Source: Moniliella sp. 'wahieum'
Lineage: Eukaryota; Basidiomycota; Moniliellomycetes; Moniliellales; Moniliellaceae
Direction: 5' to 3'
Assembly: GCA_003971905.1 (NCBI GenBank)
Contig: RSEE01000048.1
Span: forward strand, 62,001-126,000
DNA length: 64,000 nucleotides
The notes beneath the pieces are model-generated. The model was not told where the DNA came from and did not search any database. It saw only the letters and a list, made by a program, of their open reading frames with translations. Below, in pieces: positions 1 to 11,674 of this stretch; position 1 is the stretch's first letter, and each line of letters begins with the position of its first letter. Both the position numbers and the translations under genes were made by a program.

Positions 1-309
1 CATGAACTAGAGCAGACGATGCTGTTGGAGGCCATTCGGCGTTCTTTGGTTGATCACGACGAGGAGGAACGGTGGAGAGCAAATCGAGAACGTACGAGCC
101 CCACTGCGACGGAAGATACTGCGCGGGACGAAGGTTTCTCTGTGGAGCAGGTCTCTTTCCCACCCCCTAGCCCTCCTGAGCTCTGGCGAGAATGTGAGCG
201 AGTCGGTTCAGCCTCGCCTGCTCCAAAGTTATCTGGTACCGATGGCTATTTGCACAACCCACCTCATTCCCTTACCGTTCCTACAAGACCCTTCAATGAA
301 GATTATTGA
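1..309 (+). CDS. 3' part of a gene with a UIM-like helix
   Basis: The frame is open from the left edge of the window, so the 5' part lies outside. Near the edge it encodes LLEAIRRSLVD followed by acidic residues, which fits the ubiquitin-interacting motif pattern (hydrophobic-x-x-Ala-x-x-x-Ser-x-x-acidic). The rest is polar and Pro/Ser-rich and ends at a stop at 307-309. Fungal Sip5-type and RING/UIM proteins carry a similar helix, so a ubiquitin-linked role is possible, but no second domain is visible here. An overlapping frame stays open to 418 and could be the true continuation if an indel lies between them. The helix is seen; the family is a guess. Confidence 0.35.
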   Translation, partial: HELEQTMLLEAIRRSLVDHDEEERWRANRERTSPTATEDTARDEGFSVEQVSFPPPSPPELWRECERVGSASPAPKLSGTDGYLHNPPHSLTVPTRPFNEDY

Positions 310-775
310 TACCTCTCTTCATGAGGCGGTGGAGGCACTTTCTCGCATTCCACCGACTTTTACCATGCCAGAGGGGGTATCTTCCGTCGAGCTCTCTTGG
401 GTATTATCGGTGTTGTAACGCCATCTTGCCTTTGCCTCTTCTCCAAGTCCCGCAAGTCTTCAACTGCCGCCTGTATCGAAGGTATAAAATACGGTGGAAC
501 ACACATGTTTACAGGCCCAACAGATGGGCAATAGGCCAAAGGGCAAGGGTGGTATTGATTTGTTCCATCACGTCCTGCACCCTGTATTTCTAACATTTGA
601 GGTGTGGGCGCCTATTAGGACGGGGTGGGGAGGGGGTCTTCCTCGCCGCCCAAGGCTTTCACACTGCAGTCGCCGGGGGTATTTCCCGTTCTTGGGACAC
701 AGCTAAAGAGAAGTGTCCCAGTCGGAGGTCCATGCTCTTCCACTCATCGTTGTCAACTGAAGAGGCACGACGAAA

Positions 776-840
776 TCTCATCTCATCTCATCTCATCTCA
801 TCTCATCTCATCTCATCTCATCTCATCTCATCTCATCTCA
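776..840. repeat. TCTCA pentanucleotide satellite, 13 perfect copies
   Basis: Thirteen uninterrupted copies of the 5-base unit TCTCA run from 776 to 840. They are read as alternating Ile-Ser-Ser-His-Leu in overlapping frames, which explains the apparent open frames here. The array is perfect, which suggests recent expansion. Confidence 0.95.
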
Positions 841-2389
841 TCCCCCCTGGCGAGGCCCACCCCGTGACACAAACAGTATATCATAGACAAGGGGGAAAGC
901 ATGATGGACATCATGATCACGGAGATGCGGGGTAGTGGAGCTTGGAAACTTTATTATATAGGCGTGTAAGCTTGAACCTTGAAGTCTGAAGATAAGCTGG
1001 GAAAGGTCGCGGGTCACTTCTCACAACGAAGAGATGATCACTCATGATCGACAAGAATATAGCGCGCAAGCTCTATCGTATATCATCTCACTAACCAGCA
1101 CTACTAAGTACTAAAGGTCTATCCTTTCCGAGAAGAAGGTGGAAATGGCTCCGTCACGTCTTATCACAGACAGTGCTTCCCTCATGGTGTACGGATTGCT
1201 CGTATATACAAATGGGCCTCCGGGGCTCCGCACGTTTGCTGAGTGCGATAGAGACATATGGGACGTGTGAGGAGCTAGATTACATTTGCTTGGCAGAACG
1301 TCATGCAGTTCGCCTCAACATGATAGCTCCCTCAGGCCTCATGAATGAGCCGCGTGGGCTTTATGCGTGCGGGCCTGGGTGCTGACCAGCGATGAGCCTA
1401 AGCGCTGCGACGCAACGAAGACGATGCTGCAAGTATCCATGCATGAAGTGTATTCCCGTCAGAGACGAGGTATCTGCGTTTTCAGCCCGTGGCGGTCGCT
1501 ACTACCGCCTGCAGCTCGATGCGAAAACTGATTTTTGGCCGTTCCCTACTATACACCTGCCATGTTTTTTTCCACAATTCTCCGTGTCTACACTTCAAAT
1601 CGCCACAGCCGGTTAGCCCAGCCTCCGAGACGGGATATCGCGTTCACACCCCGTGGCTGTTCCTATGAACGCCTACAGCCCGTTCCGAACGCTGTGATTT
1701 GGCGGTCCCCTATAGAAACAGGGTGCGGCACTTGTCCTCTTTTTTTGGGAACTGCGTTTTTGCACTCCCGCCGCAGATGAGTTTGGCTTAAGTTGTTGGA
1801 CTCAGCTGAGACGCTGCGGGGGATCGCCTCTCCCATATTTCTGGACGGGAACGTACACGTCAGCTGCTCAAAGTGCTTCCGGAAGGATATGAACTACATC
1901 TTTACCCTTTCGACCGTCCTCGGCGAAATAATTCTTCGACTATTTCTCTCTGCACCCCTGCAGACTGAGGCTGGCGGGGTTTTGGTAGAACAGCATATAT
2001 ATCAGGACATGGTTTTGGGGAAGGAATACCACTCTTCTAATTGAGCCGAGAACAAGAGGCGAGTGTTAAGGGGCGGGCCATCACCTCCTCCGATAAAGAG
2101 TCCTGCATTTGGCAGAACTCGATCTGACCCCAATCCACACCATCCGTCGTGATAGACAAATAGTGCGTCAGAGAGAGTCGGCGGGCACCTTATCGATGCT
2201 GCCCATATCCTCCACGGCTGCCCATGGTCGCCAACAATCGAAGATACAATGCTTATTAGTATACTCGTATTGCCCATATCATCATATTGACAGAATCCAT
2301 TGTCTACTGTACCCGACTCTTGCGAATCGTCTGCGCCGTTGAAAGGATGGGCTGGGTTTTAGCTGTTACCCGCTGTAGGGCTCCTATGT

Positions 2390-3010
2390 CCTGCTTTTAT
2401 ACCTGTCCTGATCTCTTCAGTATATTCACAGCCCTATCTAGTAGGGTTTTTGTATATAGCTCTGTTGTGTGGTCCTCATCGGCCAATCTGTTTCCTATCG
2501 ACCACAACCTGTCATCGACAGACCATATGCGTTTCCACCAATTAACCCTGGCTTACAGACCTTGGTCGTTTATCCCATTTATACCTTTCACCCTTGGCTT
2601 CTCTGTTACCTCACCTTGTCGCGGTAGCACTTCAAGGCGTGTGATGATTATACATCAGGGCGCTCTTGACCTTTACATTTACTTTGGGTTTGGTTTCTAT
2701 CCGCATAATCCCGCGTTGATGGTGGTAACGGTAAGGCAGCAGCAGCATTACTACCCCGGAGTTCCTGGACCCTTTAATTCATCTGGTTTTACCGGGGATG
2801 CGCACGTGGCTCCGCCGTCGGAGACTCTGATCAGCGCTCAGCAGGCTTCGCAGGGGCTTCGCCGGAAAGCACACAGAATCTATGGTGGGTCTCTTTTTCC
2901 CCTCTACACCCGGTTGGTTCTGTTACTGAATCTGAACCCGAGCACATGCCATGCGTGACTCTCATTGACCGTCCAAAAGAGTTTATACACCTATACACAA
3001 AAGTGACGGC
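2390..3010 (+). repeat. Diverged repeat, copy 1 (partner at 54.5 kb)
   Basis: This segment aligns by eye in the same orientation with 54540-55110. The best shared blocks are TGATCTCTTCAG near 2409 and 54573, CAGCCCT followed by TCTA about 25 bases later, TTTCCTA(T/C)CGACC, and at the 3' end GCGTGACTC plus CCGTCCAA followed by TTTATA. Both copies are pyrimidine-rich at the start, then carry a short Gln/Tyr/Gly-coding stretch, then a possible GT-starting intron. This looks like a promoter plus first exon of a diverged family rather than a known transposon. No function is recognised. Confidence 0.5.
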
Positions 3011-5478
3011 CTTCTATCAGCTCCCTCCCCATCGCCACTCTGAACGTGGTTAGGGGCATGGGTGCGATGAACCATAGTTTCCGAAACTAACATCATGCAT
3101 GAACTAATTGCTTTTTGGTCGTGGTGGCCATACAACCTTACAAATACCACTACTAATGGATCGAGGAGTTCCAAGCTTGGCTGTAAAGACATGTGACCGT
3201 TTGATGAACCACATATCTCATCGCGCGTGAGCGACTTGATCATTCAAGCTAGTGAAGAAGAGTGTCGCTATATCTGTGGAGATTTCTCTTGCATTTATTC
3301 GCTGGCCGCGATAGCCAGATGGGCTAGGGAGGCTCATAAATAGACTGTTACTTGTAGTAGGAAAAACGATCTGTGGAAAATGGTTCAAGTGGGAATCAAA
3401 TCTCATACACAAAACTCCGCAGCCACGCGCTGCTGCACCTGAGCGGCTGATCTCCCTCTCTCACCGGTCACCGGCCACCTGTCACATGTCGCGTGCCACA
3501 GATAACGTGCAACGTTCAACGTTCAACGTTCACACGTTCACAGTTCATGTAGTTGAAGTTCAACGTTCAGATTCAGATCTCAGACGTTCATCGATCAGCG
3601 GTTACCGGTCACCGACCACCGACCATCAGCGACCATCGACCACCACATTATGGCCGCAAGCACAGTAATTCAGCTTTCAGTCGCTGAGGCCTGAGGGCCT
3701 GAGGCGTAGTAGGACGCAGCGCTCACATGTTGCCGAGATCTGAACGCGAGGCTGATCCGGGTATTCTGTGTAGCCAACGTGCGGCAGCGTGCGGCTACAA
3801 GCCGCTTGACGCGTAACGCGTAACGTCTTCTATGGCGCAACATTTATTGGCTGACTTTACTGGACCAGGCTCAATTGAACGTCAACGCGTCAACGTTCAA
3901 CCTACGTACATTCAACACTGGTCCAACCTGGCCCAATCCGATCTCAGAACTTAAGAGACCTTTGCCATAAAAGCTAACGGAAGGCAAAAACGGGTACGCG
4001 TGATCGATGATCGATGTGATCCATATCCCATTCCGATCCGAAAAAGTACACGGTGACCGGTGAGCGCGGTGAGCGGTGGTCTTTGATTGATCTTAGAATA
4101 GATCTTCCTTCTTCTTGGCAGGCCTTGGCCTAGATCGAAGGCGTTAGCCATTATTAGCGCTTGGCGCTAAGCTTAGCGTTATAGCTGGGCCAGCATGTCA
4201 GAGCCACTCCCGCCTATACTCCCCCACACTGTGGGTGTTGGCCTCTGCAGTCAACCTCTTTTGTTGCTTGATCCTGACATAATGCAAAACATGCAACACA
4301 GGCGAGCTTGGCATGCGTGGAATGTATACTCCCGAGGGAAGGCGGGAATGGGAGTACCACACCGGGTAAACCGTGGACCCCTCTCACAAGCATCGTTGGC
4401 TTCCCAATATCGCGAACCAGGATGATTCAATGATAGCAAGGTGTCGCCCACAGAGATTACGCGATTATTACGCATTGTGCACAGGATTGCGCTCACATGC
4501 TGCTCACGTGTGTACTATCGTGTGCCCCGCCGCAGTTGTGGAGTTCGGACCACACATCGCTTCTGGACCCCACAATCCCCCCCCTCACAGATTGATGAGC
4601 TGGGTGGCCGGTGGCAACAGAGATATAGGACCAACATAGGAAGCGGGCCACAGTAAACGTAAACGTTAAACTCAGATGCTTATTGGAGCACAGGTGTGGT
4701 ATATAGGACGGTTGTGTGCGACTCATGGAGAGGCAATCGACTATCCCGACTATAGGCTGATCGTGGGAAGGGCGCATGTGGGGGAGGAGCAAAAGACGAC
4801 GACTTTTGGTCCAATGCCACATGTCACAGATCTCAAAGGGAACTATCTGAGAAACTCATCGATAAGTAATCGATATTCATTAATCATTGACTTTTGAACA
4901 CACTGTGACCGAAACTCTACACCATATATCGCTTCCATACCATGGTATACCTGTGCGTGGCGGGCCGGTTCCACCACTTCTGCCCCTGCTTTGCTCGCTG
5001 CCCAAAATACCACGATGCTGGCTGTACAGGATCACGTTTATAGACCAGTAATCAATGAATCAATCTATTAATGCTTGAATTTGAAATTTGATTGATGATC
5101 GGGTGCCGGCGCCCCTGGCTGCGTCATCGATATATGGAGGACAAGGGTACTGAGACACACAGTCCTCGATCCTCAGTGTTATTATACTCGACGCCAATCT
5201 TATAGGATCTAATCGATGAGCCTGAGAGGCATCGACGCACAATGAGAGAGACACCCTGTGGCCTGTTCGATGATCGATGGCCGTGGACTGGTGACTAGTT
5301 TGTCGAAGTAGGAAAACAAGTACACTAAGTACCAACATTGAATATTGATATTGAGCTTGAGCGCTGGGCGGCTGAGCGGAGTGCTGAGCTGAGGCGCCGG
5401 CTGAGGCTGGTGACCGGTGACCGGTGAGCACTGAGCGCGCTGAGCCTCAGCGCTCAGGCTGAACAGCGATCAGTGGCC

Positions 5479-5931
5479 TCAGGGTGCGGTGCTGTGCCCA
5501 AAGCTCGAAGCCTTTAAGCCTGTGGCCTGCCGGCCCCGAGCGTCCGCGGCAGACGGCAGACCACAAGCTACCACAACAGACCACCCCGGACACCCATGTC
5601 CCCAGACCCCAGACTCCAGACCCTTGGTGTTTCGCCTTGGGTTTGGGACGGGTCCCCTGCCCTCTGTGGCCACATGCATACCTGGCACCAGCGCAGTGCC
5701 ACCAGCTGGGGCCAGAGTGCAGTCCACGACATCTGAGATCGGAATCAGGAATTTGAACGCAGCCGAAGGCGACCCCACGCCGAAGTCGGTGACATGTGCC
5801 ATTGTGAAGCCTATGCGCTTATGAAGCTTGGAGTACCGCATATCACAGCACATGTCGGCGCCAGCCATTAATGTCAGCCGAGTGTTGCGTCGCTTGAAGG
5901 GCTGGTACTCGCTAAGCGCTGGGGCATGCAA
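5479..5931 (-). CDS. Hypothetical protein, 150 codons
   Basis: A minus-strand frame of 150 codons with balanced composition, unlike the low-complexity frames around it. The N-terminal two thirds contains NTRLTLMAGADMCCDM, then a stretch with Lys-Leu-His-Lys-Arg-Ile-Gly-Phe-Thr-Met, and FKFLIPISDVVDCTLAP, which look like globular protein sequence. The C-terminal third is Gly/Pro-rich. I do not recognise the family. It could be one exon of a larger gene or a gene remnant, since sequence on both sides is repeat-like. No neighbour suggests a role. Confidence 0.3.
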   Translation of the reverse strand: MHAPALSEYQPFKRRNTRLTLMAGADMCCDMRYSKLHKRIGFTMAHVTDFGVGSPSAAFKFLIPISDVVDCTLAPAGGTALVPGMHVATEGRGPVPNPRRNTKGLESGVWGHGCPGWSVVVACGLPSAADARGRQATGLKASSFGHSTAP

Positions 5932-6904
5932 CGTGTATCCATCCCATTTCTCACGGCTTGAAGGCGCATGCGGGGTTGAACGTTGAACGTTCGTTGAGCG
6001 TATGCTGGGTACTTTTTGAGCCCAGAGTAGGAGTACCGAGTCTCGTCTTCGTGACTGCGATACGAGTACTGAGGCTCAGGACGGAGTACTCACTGAGTAC
6101 TGAGTACGTTGAGACGTTGAGTGCAAATGAGTTCGGTCTTGAAGCTGCAAGAACGTTCAAGCGTGAGAATATTGGGGCCTCCCTTTTGATGAGGCCCTGA
6201 AGAGTGCGCTTGAGAAATTGCCAGTCCGGGGCCTGTGGCCAGAGTAACTCAGACTGAGTACTGAGACTCTGAGGAAGACCCCTGCGGCTCAGCACTTCCT
6301 AGAGTGGCATGTCGCAGTCCCTAAAATCACTAACCACTAGCTCCACCGGCCATGTCACTAGCGCCAGTCATTAAGTCATTATTCGTCACGAGTCACTGAG
6401 TACTGGCCAGTGAAGATAGTGAAGTCACTATTAGCTAGCCGCTGTGTACACGTACACCGGTGGCGGTCGGCCTGCACAGCAAGACATCCTCGCCCGCTGC
6501 TGCGCTGGTGCCTGCTGCGGCTGGGTGCCTTGCAGCCACTGGCAAATGGCGGCTAGCACCTGGCAGCTGGCCAGCGAACATGCGTGCGCACTACGTACAG
6601 CGCGCACCGTCCCGCGGAACACCCGGCTGATGCCCCAGAGCGGGTACGCAATAGGTAGGGTCGCTTGGCTGCACCCTACCCCACCCACACTGGTGCCGTG
6701 CCTCCCTCCCCCCCCAGCAATTTGCCAGACAGCCCTGCCGTCTGGGTGCTCCTAGCAGCGCATATCTTCCAGCCCTCTCTGTGGCCAATAAAACCGCTGA
6801 CAAGCTGCGCACGGCTTGCCTCCCATCGTCCGCCTTCCCGCGCCCCCGCCCCCTCCCCCCCTCCATCTTCTTCTTCTGCCCCATCCTCGGCACATTCTTC
6901 TGTC

Positions 6905-9762
6905 ATGGATACCGGCCCTGTTGCAAGCAGCATCACCGCTTCGAGCGCCCCCCTTCGGCCGTCAAGCCACCATCTGGATCGTCCGCAGCATGCGCCCTTG
7001 CCACCCCCTCCCTTGCCCCCATCCGCCTCTCCTCGCACGCCTTCCATGCCTCCCAACTTCACTCCCTTGCTGCCGCGACGCGTTCATGGCCACCATTCCG
7101 GCCACGCTAGTGCCTTTGTTCCCAACACAAGTATTACCCGTGTTCGTTCCAACACGGTCACCTTCCCTACCACAGTGGCACCGCCAGTCCTGATGACACC
7201 GTCGCTGGCCCCCTCCACGCCGCATCTCGCAAAGTACTTGCTCTCAAGGCGGCCACTGCGCCGGGAGACGCTTCTGGCGCTCTCCAGCTTGACATCAACA
7301 ACCTCCCCCCAGCTGAAGGTGTCTCCTCTTGGAACCGGGATGGTGATCCAGTTGCGGGCGTTGGAACTACGATCCGCAAAAAGTCAGGCGAAGTGGTCAA
7401 ACCATCGCTCAAGTGGCGCCCGGCAAGCGCACATCCCTCCATTCGTGCTGGGGGCTTCGGCGGCCGATTTTCGTGCCCCGCTCACCCCGAGAGCTATACC
7501 AAGAGTATGCCATCCAGCCCAGCTGTGAAAGCGGTGCACTTTAATCACGACTTGGAACAGGTGAAAGTCTTCCGGCATCGTTCTCGGCCCTCGGCAGTAA
7601 GCGCTACGGCAAGCCCTGAGCACACCGAGACCGAAACCGAGACTGAGACCGAAGCTGGTGTGGCCTATCCCTACTTCGCCATGCTTCCTTCTGCTCGATT
7701 GGGTAACCGTCCGTGGGGGCCCCAAGGCAGTGGGGACCCCTTGCGTGATGGTGGTGGGCGTGCGTTGGCCAACAAACTGCGTTCGCTCACTGTGCCGCCT
7801 GCTTGGGCAAACGGTCTCGTGCTCCGTTTGCCCAACTTCCCTTCGTCGGCTCATCTTTCTGCCGACCGACCTGTGTTCCTTGAGCGTATTGTCCTCGCGG
7901 ACGATCTACGAAGCATAAAGGGTACTGCCCAAGTCAAGAATCTCTCATATGAAAAATGGGTTGCTGTCCGATTCACAACAACAACTGGGTCACCGTCAAC
8001 GAAGTGGGGGGAACGTACCAAGAGACGATCAAGAATGGTCAAGCTGACCGGTTCACCTTTTCCATCCGTCTCAATGAGCTGCTTGACTGGCCTGCCAGTC
8101 AAACCAACTCGGACACGAAGACCATGTCGCTCTGCTTGCGATACAACACAGGGGACCAAGAGTTTTGGGATAACAACAATGGGCAGAACTATCAACTTGA
8201 CTTCCGCAAACGTCCGCCCCACCCTCGGCTCCACGGCTATCTCCCCCCCCACCGTCTTACCGCTGCAGAGAGGGCGGCCATAGCCACGGAACGTGCTGAG
8301 GCTGTTTGGTCTAGCACAGCTACAGCCCCCCGCCTTTCAGCTCTGCCCGCCCGCACCACTGCCAGTCCCAGCATTTCGGAAGGGACAAGTTCGCCTGCCA
8401 TCTGGGGTGCAAGGTACGATTTGGGCGATGCGCTAAGAACTACCACCAAGACTTCAAGCCCTTCCCCTCCCGAAGTGGGCGATTACTTTTCCTGTGCTGC
8501 AGAGCCACCCCTCCCTACATCTAGCTCTCCGGATATATCTCCCACTTCAACCCGGGGTCCTTCGGATACTCTCTCGATGCTTGTTCCCGCCCCTGCCTCT
8601 ACTCAACCGCGTACCCTCCCGGTACCGACTTCGTCCCCACCATCGGGGTCCGATGTTGATGCTCCTCCTGGCAAGCTAGGGCCAAAACAGGAAAGTATCC
8701 CCACCTCATTCAACAGTGTTCGCAGCTGGGGTTCCCGGCACTCAAGCTTTAGCAAGCCTGTGGTACGTTTCCTCTTTCAAATGTATGTTATTGTCCATAC
8801 GGATCATTGACTCTCTCCTGGCATGCAGTCCTCAGTTGTCTGGAATCACAAGACTTCCATGTCTGTTCCGGATATTCTGCCATCTGCCTCCCTCTCCGCT
8901 CCTGCACCATGCCCACCCCATCTCAACGAACTTGCCCGCAACCTCCTCGTCTGCGGTGCGTGTGCCCAGGCAACTGTTGGGGGGCCAGTCTCGCCTCAAA
9001 GATCCCATTCCACCCCCTATTCACACCTCGCCCCCGGCTCTAGCCGCTACCGTTACTCTCATGTTACATGACGGAAGTGGGTCACCTGACTCGACCCCGA
9101 TGCTTTCGGGAGAGAGCAGCGAAGGAGAGTCCCCTTCGCCCATCGTCGGACCGGCCTCTCCGTCGCATAGCCTCCTCTCGCTCAACAGCTTCAACTCCTT
9201 TACCTCTCTCTCCTCTCTCTCGCGGGACACTTCACCCTGTGAAATGGGAGCAAGTCTGCCTCGGGTCCCTTGGTCTACGACGCCCGATCCACTTGGTCTG
9301 GGGCTGGATATGCCACCATTGGGAAAGCCTATGTTCCCCTCGCGCGGTAGGACAAGTTCGCGGACTAGTTCCCCCGACAGTATGACTACCGTTTCGGCCA
9401 CCCCAACCACCCGGTCCGAGACGGGCGACAGGACTATGGCGGCCCCTACCCCCTGTGCTGCGGCCATCGCGGCTCCTACCCCGGCCCCGCCTGTGATAGC
9501 AGCCTCGCTTCCAGATGTTGACGGTTCTTCGGACACGAATACATCCGATCCCGCGTCTGCCTCGACGACCCGCACGACTACGCCTACCCCTAGTCCTGCC
9601 ACGGCCACCAAGCTAGCCTCGACCGGTGCGTTGAGCCTCAGTGATCTTGTCGAGCGCTTTTGCTGGAATTCAGGGTCGGCGGAAACGAGTAGCCGAGAAT
9701 GGACTGCCACTCCGTCCCTGTCCACCTCCCTCCCTTTCCTCACCCACCAACACCTCGACTGA
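6905..9762 (+). CDS. GAC1: PP1 glycogen-targeting regulatory subunit (Gac1-like)
   Basis: Targeting subunit that would bring protein phosphatase 1 to glycogen and promote glycogen synthase activation. Three features support this. A basic segment reads RKKSGEVVKPSLK (around 7372-7410), as in Gac1/Pig1 proteins. KAVHF (around 7531) fits the PP1-binding RVxF motif. A CBM21 carbohydrate-binding domain runs from VFLERIVLADDL (7872) through RFTFSIRLNELLDW to GQNYQLDFRK (8210). The rest is Ser/Thr/Pro-rich linker, usual for the family. A GT-AG intron fits at 8763-8828. The frame changes three times without a good intron: near 7250-7370, inside CBM21 at an ACA run near 7975, and near 8950-9050. I read these as indels in the assembly. 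The start at 6905 is the first Met of the N-terminal frame. Confidence 0.8.
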
Positions 9763-11130
9763 GCCGTTGATGATGGATCAGGTTGAACATGACTCAGGCT
9801 GAGCCCGTCAGGGTCAGTTTGGCCTGCTCGTCATTTCCATTTCCCTTCATCGATGATCTCATCTCTCATCTCTCATCAACCACGGATTGTTCTTTTCTAC
9901 CGTGTTCACCGAGTTTTCTTTGTCGAGCACGGTTCCTTTCCATCGGCCTGGAACAGCAGAGGCACTATTCTTATCAAGCCCTCTGTTATGCCTGTGGCCT
10001 TGACCTTGTACGCTTATTTTGATGTCCGCAACTGTATTGTTTTTTTTTTCTTTTCGTCTTGGCCCCACCGCTGTGGCTCCTTGCTCTTCGGTGTGGGTCT
10101 TCCCCCTTGTCCCGGCTTGCATTATCGCTTTTTGCCTCCCAACTCTCGATCGTGATGTTCATGAAGCTTTGCTGCGTAGGCGGCACGGCTTACGCGGCAC
10201 GGCTGAGTACGACTGCATTTGCTTTCAATCTTATGAGCCTTGTCTCTTTTGTCTTTTGCTTTTTCTCTTGCCTATCTCTATCGCATCTCGTTCCTCGTCT
10301 CCCAAAACAAGCATTGCGCCCGATCAAATTTTCGTTGTCTATGCAATAAAAAATCATAGCATGTACAAAGAATCGCTGCGCTTAGCAGGGTTGCGCATTC
10401 GGCGTGCATGTGCTGCGTTTTTGCTCGTGCAAGCCCAAAATTAGGGGACCTAGTGAAGTCGCCACCAGGTCGGGCCCTCTGGTTCTATCCCGTCACCCGC
10501 TTCCATAGGATGTGTGGCGCGCCGTGGATTCAAAGATTGAGCGTGGTTTAGCATGTTCGAGCGATGAATCGGTGAACCACCTCCCCCGTAAAATGACTCT
10601 TCAGATCGTCTTCAGTAAAGGTTTGCCACAGTTACTCATTATCTCTTTTGTTGACCGTCTTTTGGTGGCGTATAGGACCCGCGTGTCGTCATGCAATGAC
10701 CGCATGACCAGGTGGCAAAACGATTCCGGTGGAACGAACTTGACATGGTTGCTTTGATGATTTCCGACTTGAGTCTATGCTCCATGGAGCTATAGAAGGA
10801 GAGTGCATGATGCATGACGCGTGACGGTCACTTGGTTACATGTCACGCGTCACGCGTCTCGGTGAGAGGTGAGCCGGTGACATGTGACACAACTTGCTGG
10901 ACTGCGTCTCACATGACGTGCATGATGCGTGATGCACGATGCATGATGTGGCTGCTCACCGTTCCCCATCGCTGAGCCAGAAGCCACACTGGTTGTGCCA
11001 TCCTGCATCCACGCACAGACCAAGAAAACTGGGGATCGGGACGATAATCAGTCCTGGTATACAAGTGTTTGGTTAGGCCTTATGCCTTAGGTCTTGGTTA
11101 AATTGCAGCCTTATCTCTAGGTAATAAAAT
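9763..11130. other. Intergenic stretch without recognised gene
   Basis: AT-richer and pyrimidine-rich sequence after the Gac1-like gene. It has a poly-T tract at 10040-10052 and an AATAAAAAA run near 10345 that could serve 3' end formation. Frames here are rich in Phe, Leu and Cys and look like translated non-coding DNA. Around 10800-10970 there are repeats of ACGCGTCACG and GATGCATGATG type words. Confidence 0.45.
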
Positions 11131-11204
11131 AGGTTGGTTGCCCTGCACTTTTTACCTCAGCTGCCCCGTGACACGTTCCCAGCCACCCGCAGCCAGAGTA
11201 TCGG

Positions 11205-11455
11205 TGATATTATTTGCCCTCTCCAGCGTGGAAGGGTTCCAGCGTGGAACGGTAGCGACGGTGGAACGGTGGCTAAGGTGGCGAAGGGGACCGGTGGCTA
11301 AGGTGGCGATGGTGGGCCGGGGGACGTGGCTAAGGTGGCGACGGGGGAACGGTGGCTAAGGTGGCGAAGGGGAACGGTGGCTAAGGTGGCGACGCAGCAC
11401 CATGCTGGGGCGAAGCCCCAGCCGACCGGGCCGTAGGCCCGGTGGTCCTCCTCGT
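11205..11455 (-). repeat. Twin-hairpin and minisatellite module, copy A1
   Basis: Read on the minus strand, this has two GC hairpins (plus coordinates 11404-11422 and 11426-11442), then an array of variants of GGTGGCTAAGGTGGCGA (on the plus strand, about 11250-11395), then the end sequence CCACGCTGGA. The same order occurs at 12935-13282, 13411-13600 and 61699-61900. No coding part follows in this copy. Confidence 0.85.
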
Positions 11456-11467
11456 TATCATTATTAT

Positions 11468-11674
11468 CCTTTAGTTCCATATACGAGTACCCATCAAAAT
11501 CCGCCCAACCCTACTGCTCCTTGCCTGCACGTGACGGGGGGGAGGCTTGCTGCGCCAGCTGGCTAATAATCCTTTAGTTCCATATACGAGTACCCATCAA
11601 AATCCGCCAACAACCTACTGCTCCCTTGCCTGCACGTGACGGGGGGAGGCTTGCTGCGCCAGCTGGCTAATAAT
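11468..11674. repeat. Tandem duplication of about 103 bp
   Basis: Two head-to-tail copies, 11468-11570 and 11571-11674, each starting CCTTTAGTTCCATATACGAG and ending GCTGGCTAATAAT, with only a few differences. The second copy runs directly into the B repeat. The high identity implies a recent duplication. The copies lack the ends and priming sites of an LTR pair. Confidence 0.85.

Larger units (their letters stand above)
419..6904. other. Gene-poor, repeat-rich stretch
   Basis: I see no convincing conserved gene over most of this 6.5 kb. It contains a pentamer satellite at 776-840, a diverged copy (2390-3010) of a segment also found near 54.5 kb, and many short self-similar words such as GTTCAACGTT, ACTGAGTACT and ATGATCGATG around 3480-3920, 5020-5460 and 5970-6420. 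One 150-codon minus-strand frame at 5479-5931 is listed separately. The last 450 bases before 6905 are GC-rich and probably hold the promoter and 5' leader of the next gene. Confidence 0.5.

Noticed and set aside
776-840. Possible CRISPR-like array
   Set aside because: Units are 5 bases with no spacers; a simple satellite.
7960-7990. Programmed frameshift inside CBM21 of the Gac1-like gene
   Set aside because: The ACA run gives a tempting slippery site, but similar breaks occur in most conserved genes of the window, so an assembly indel is simpler.
9021-9743. Minus-strand frame of 240 codons
   Set aside because: Antisense to the Ser/Thr-rich C-terminal part of the Gac1-like gene.
10019-10444. 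Plus-strand frame of 141 codons, rich in Phe, Leu and Cys
   Set aside because: It covers a poly-T tract and a likely polyadenylation region; probably translated 3' non-coding DNA.
11468-11674. Possible pair of short LTRs
   Set aside because: The copies are directly adjacent, without internal sequence, and lack TG...CA ends.
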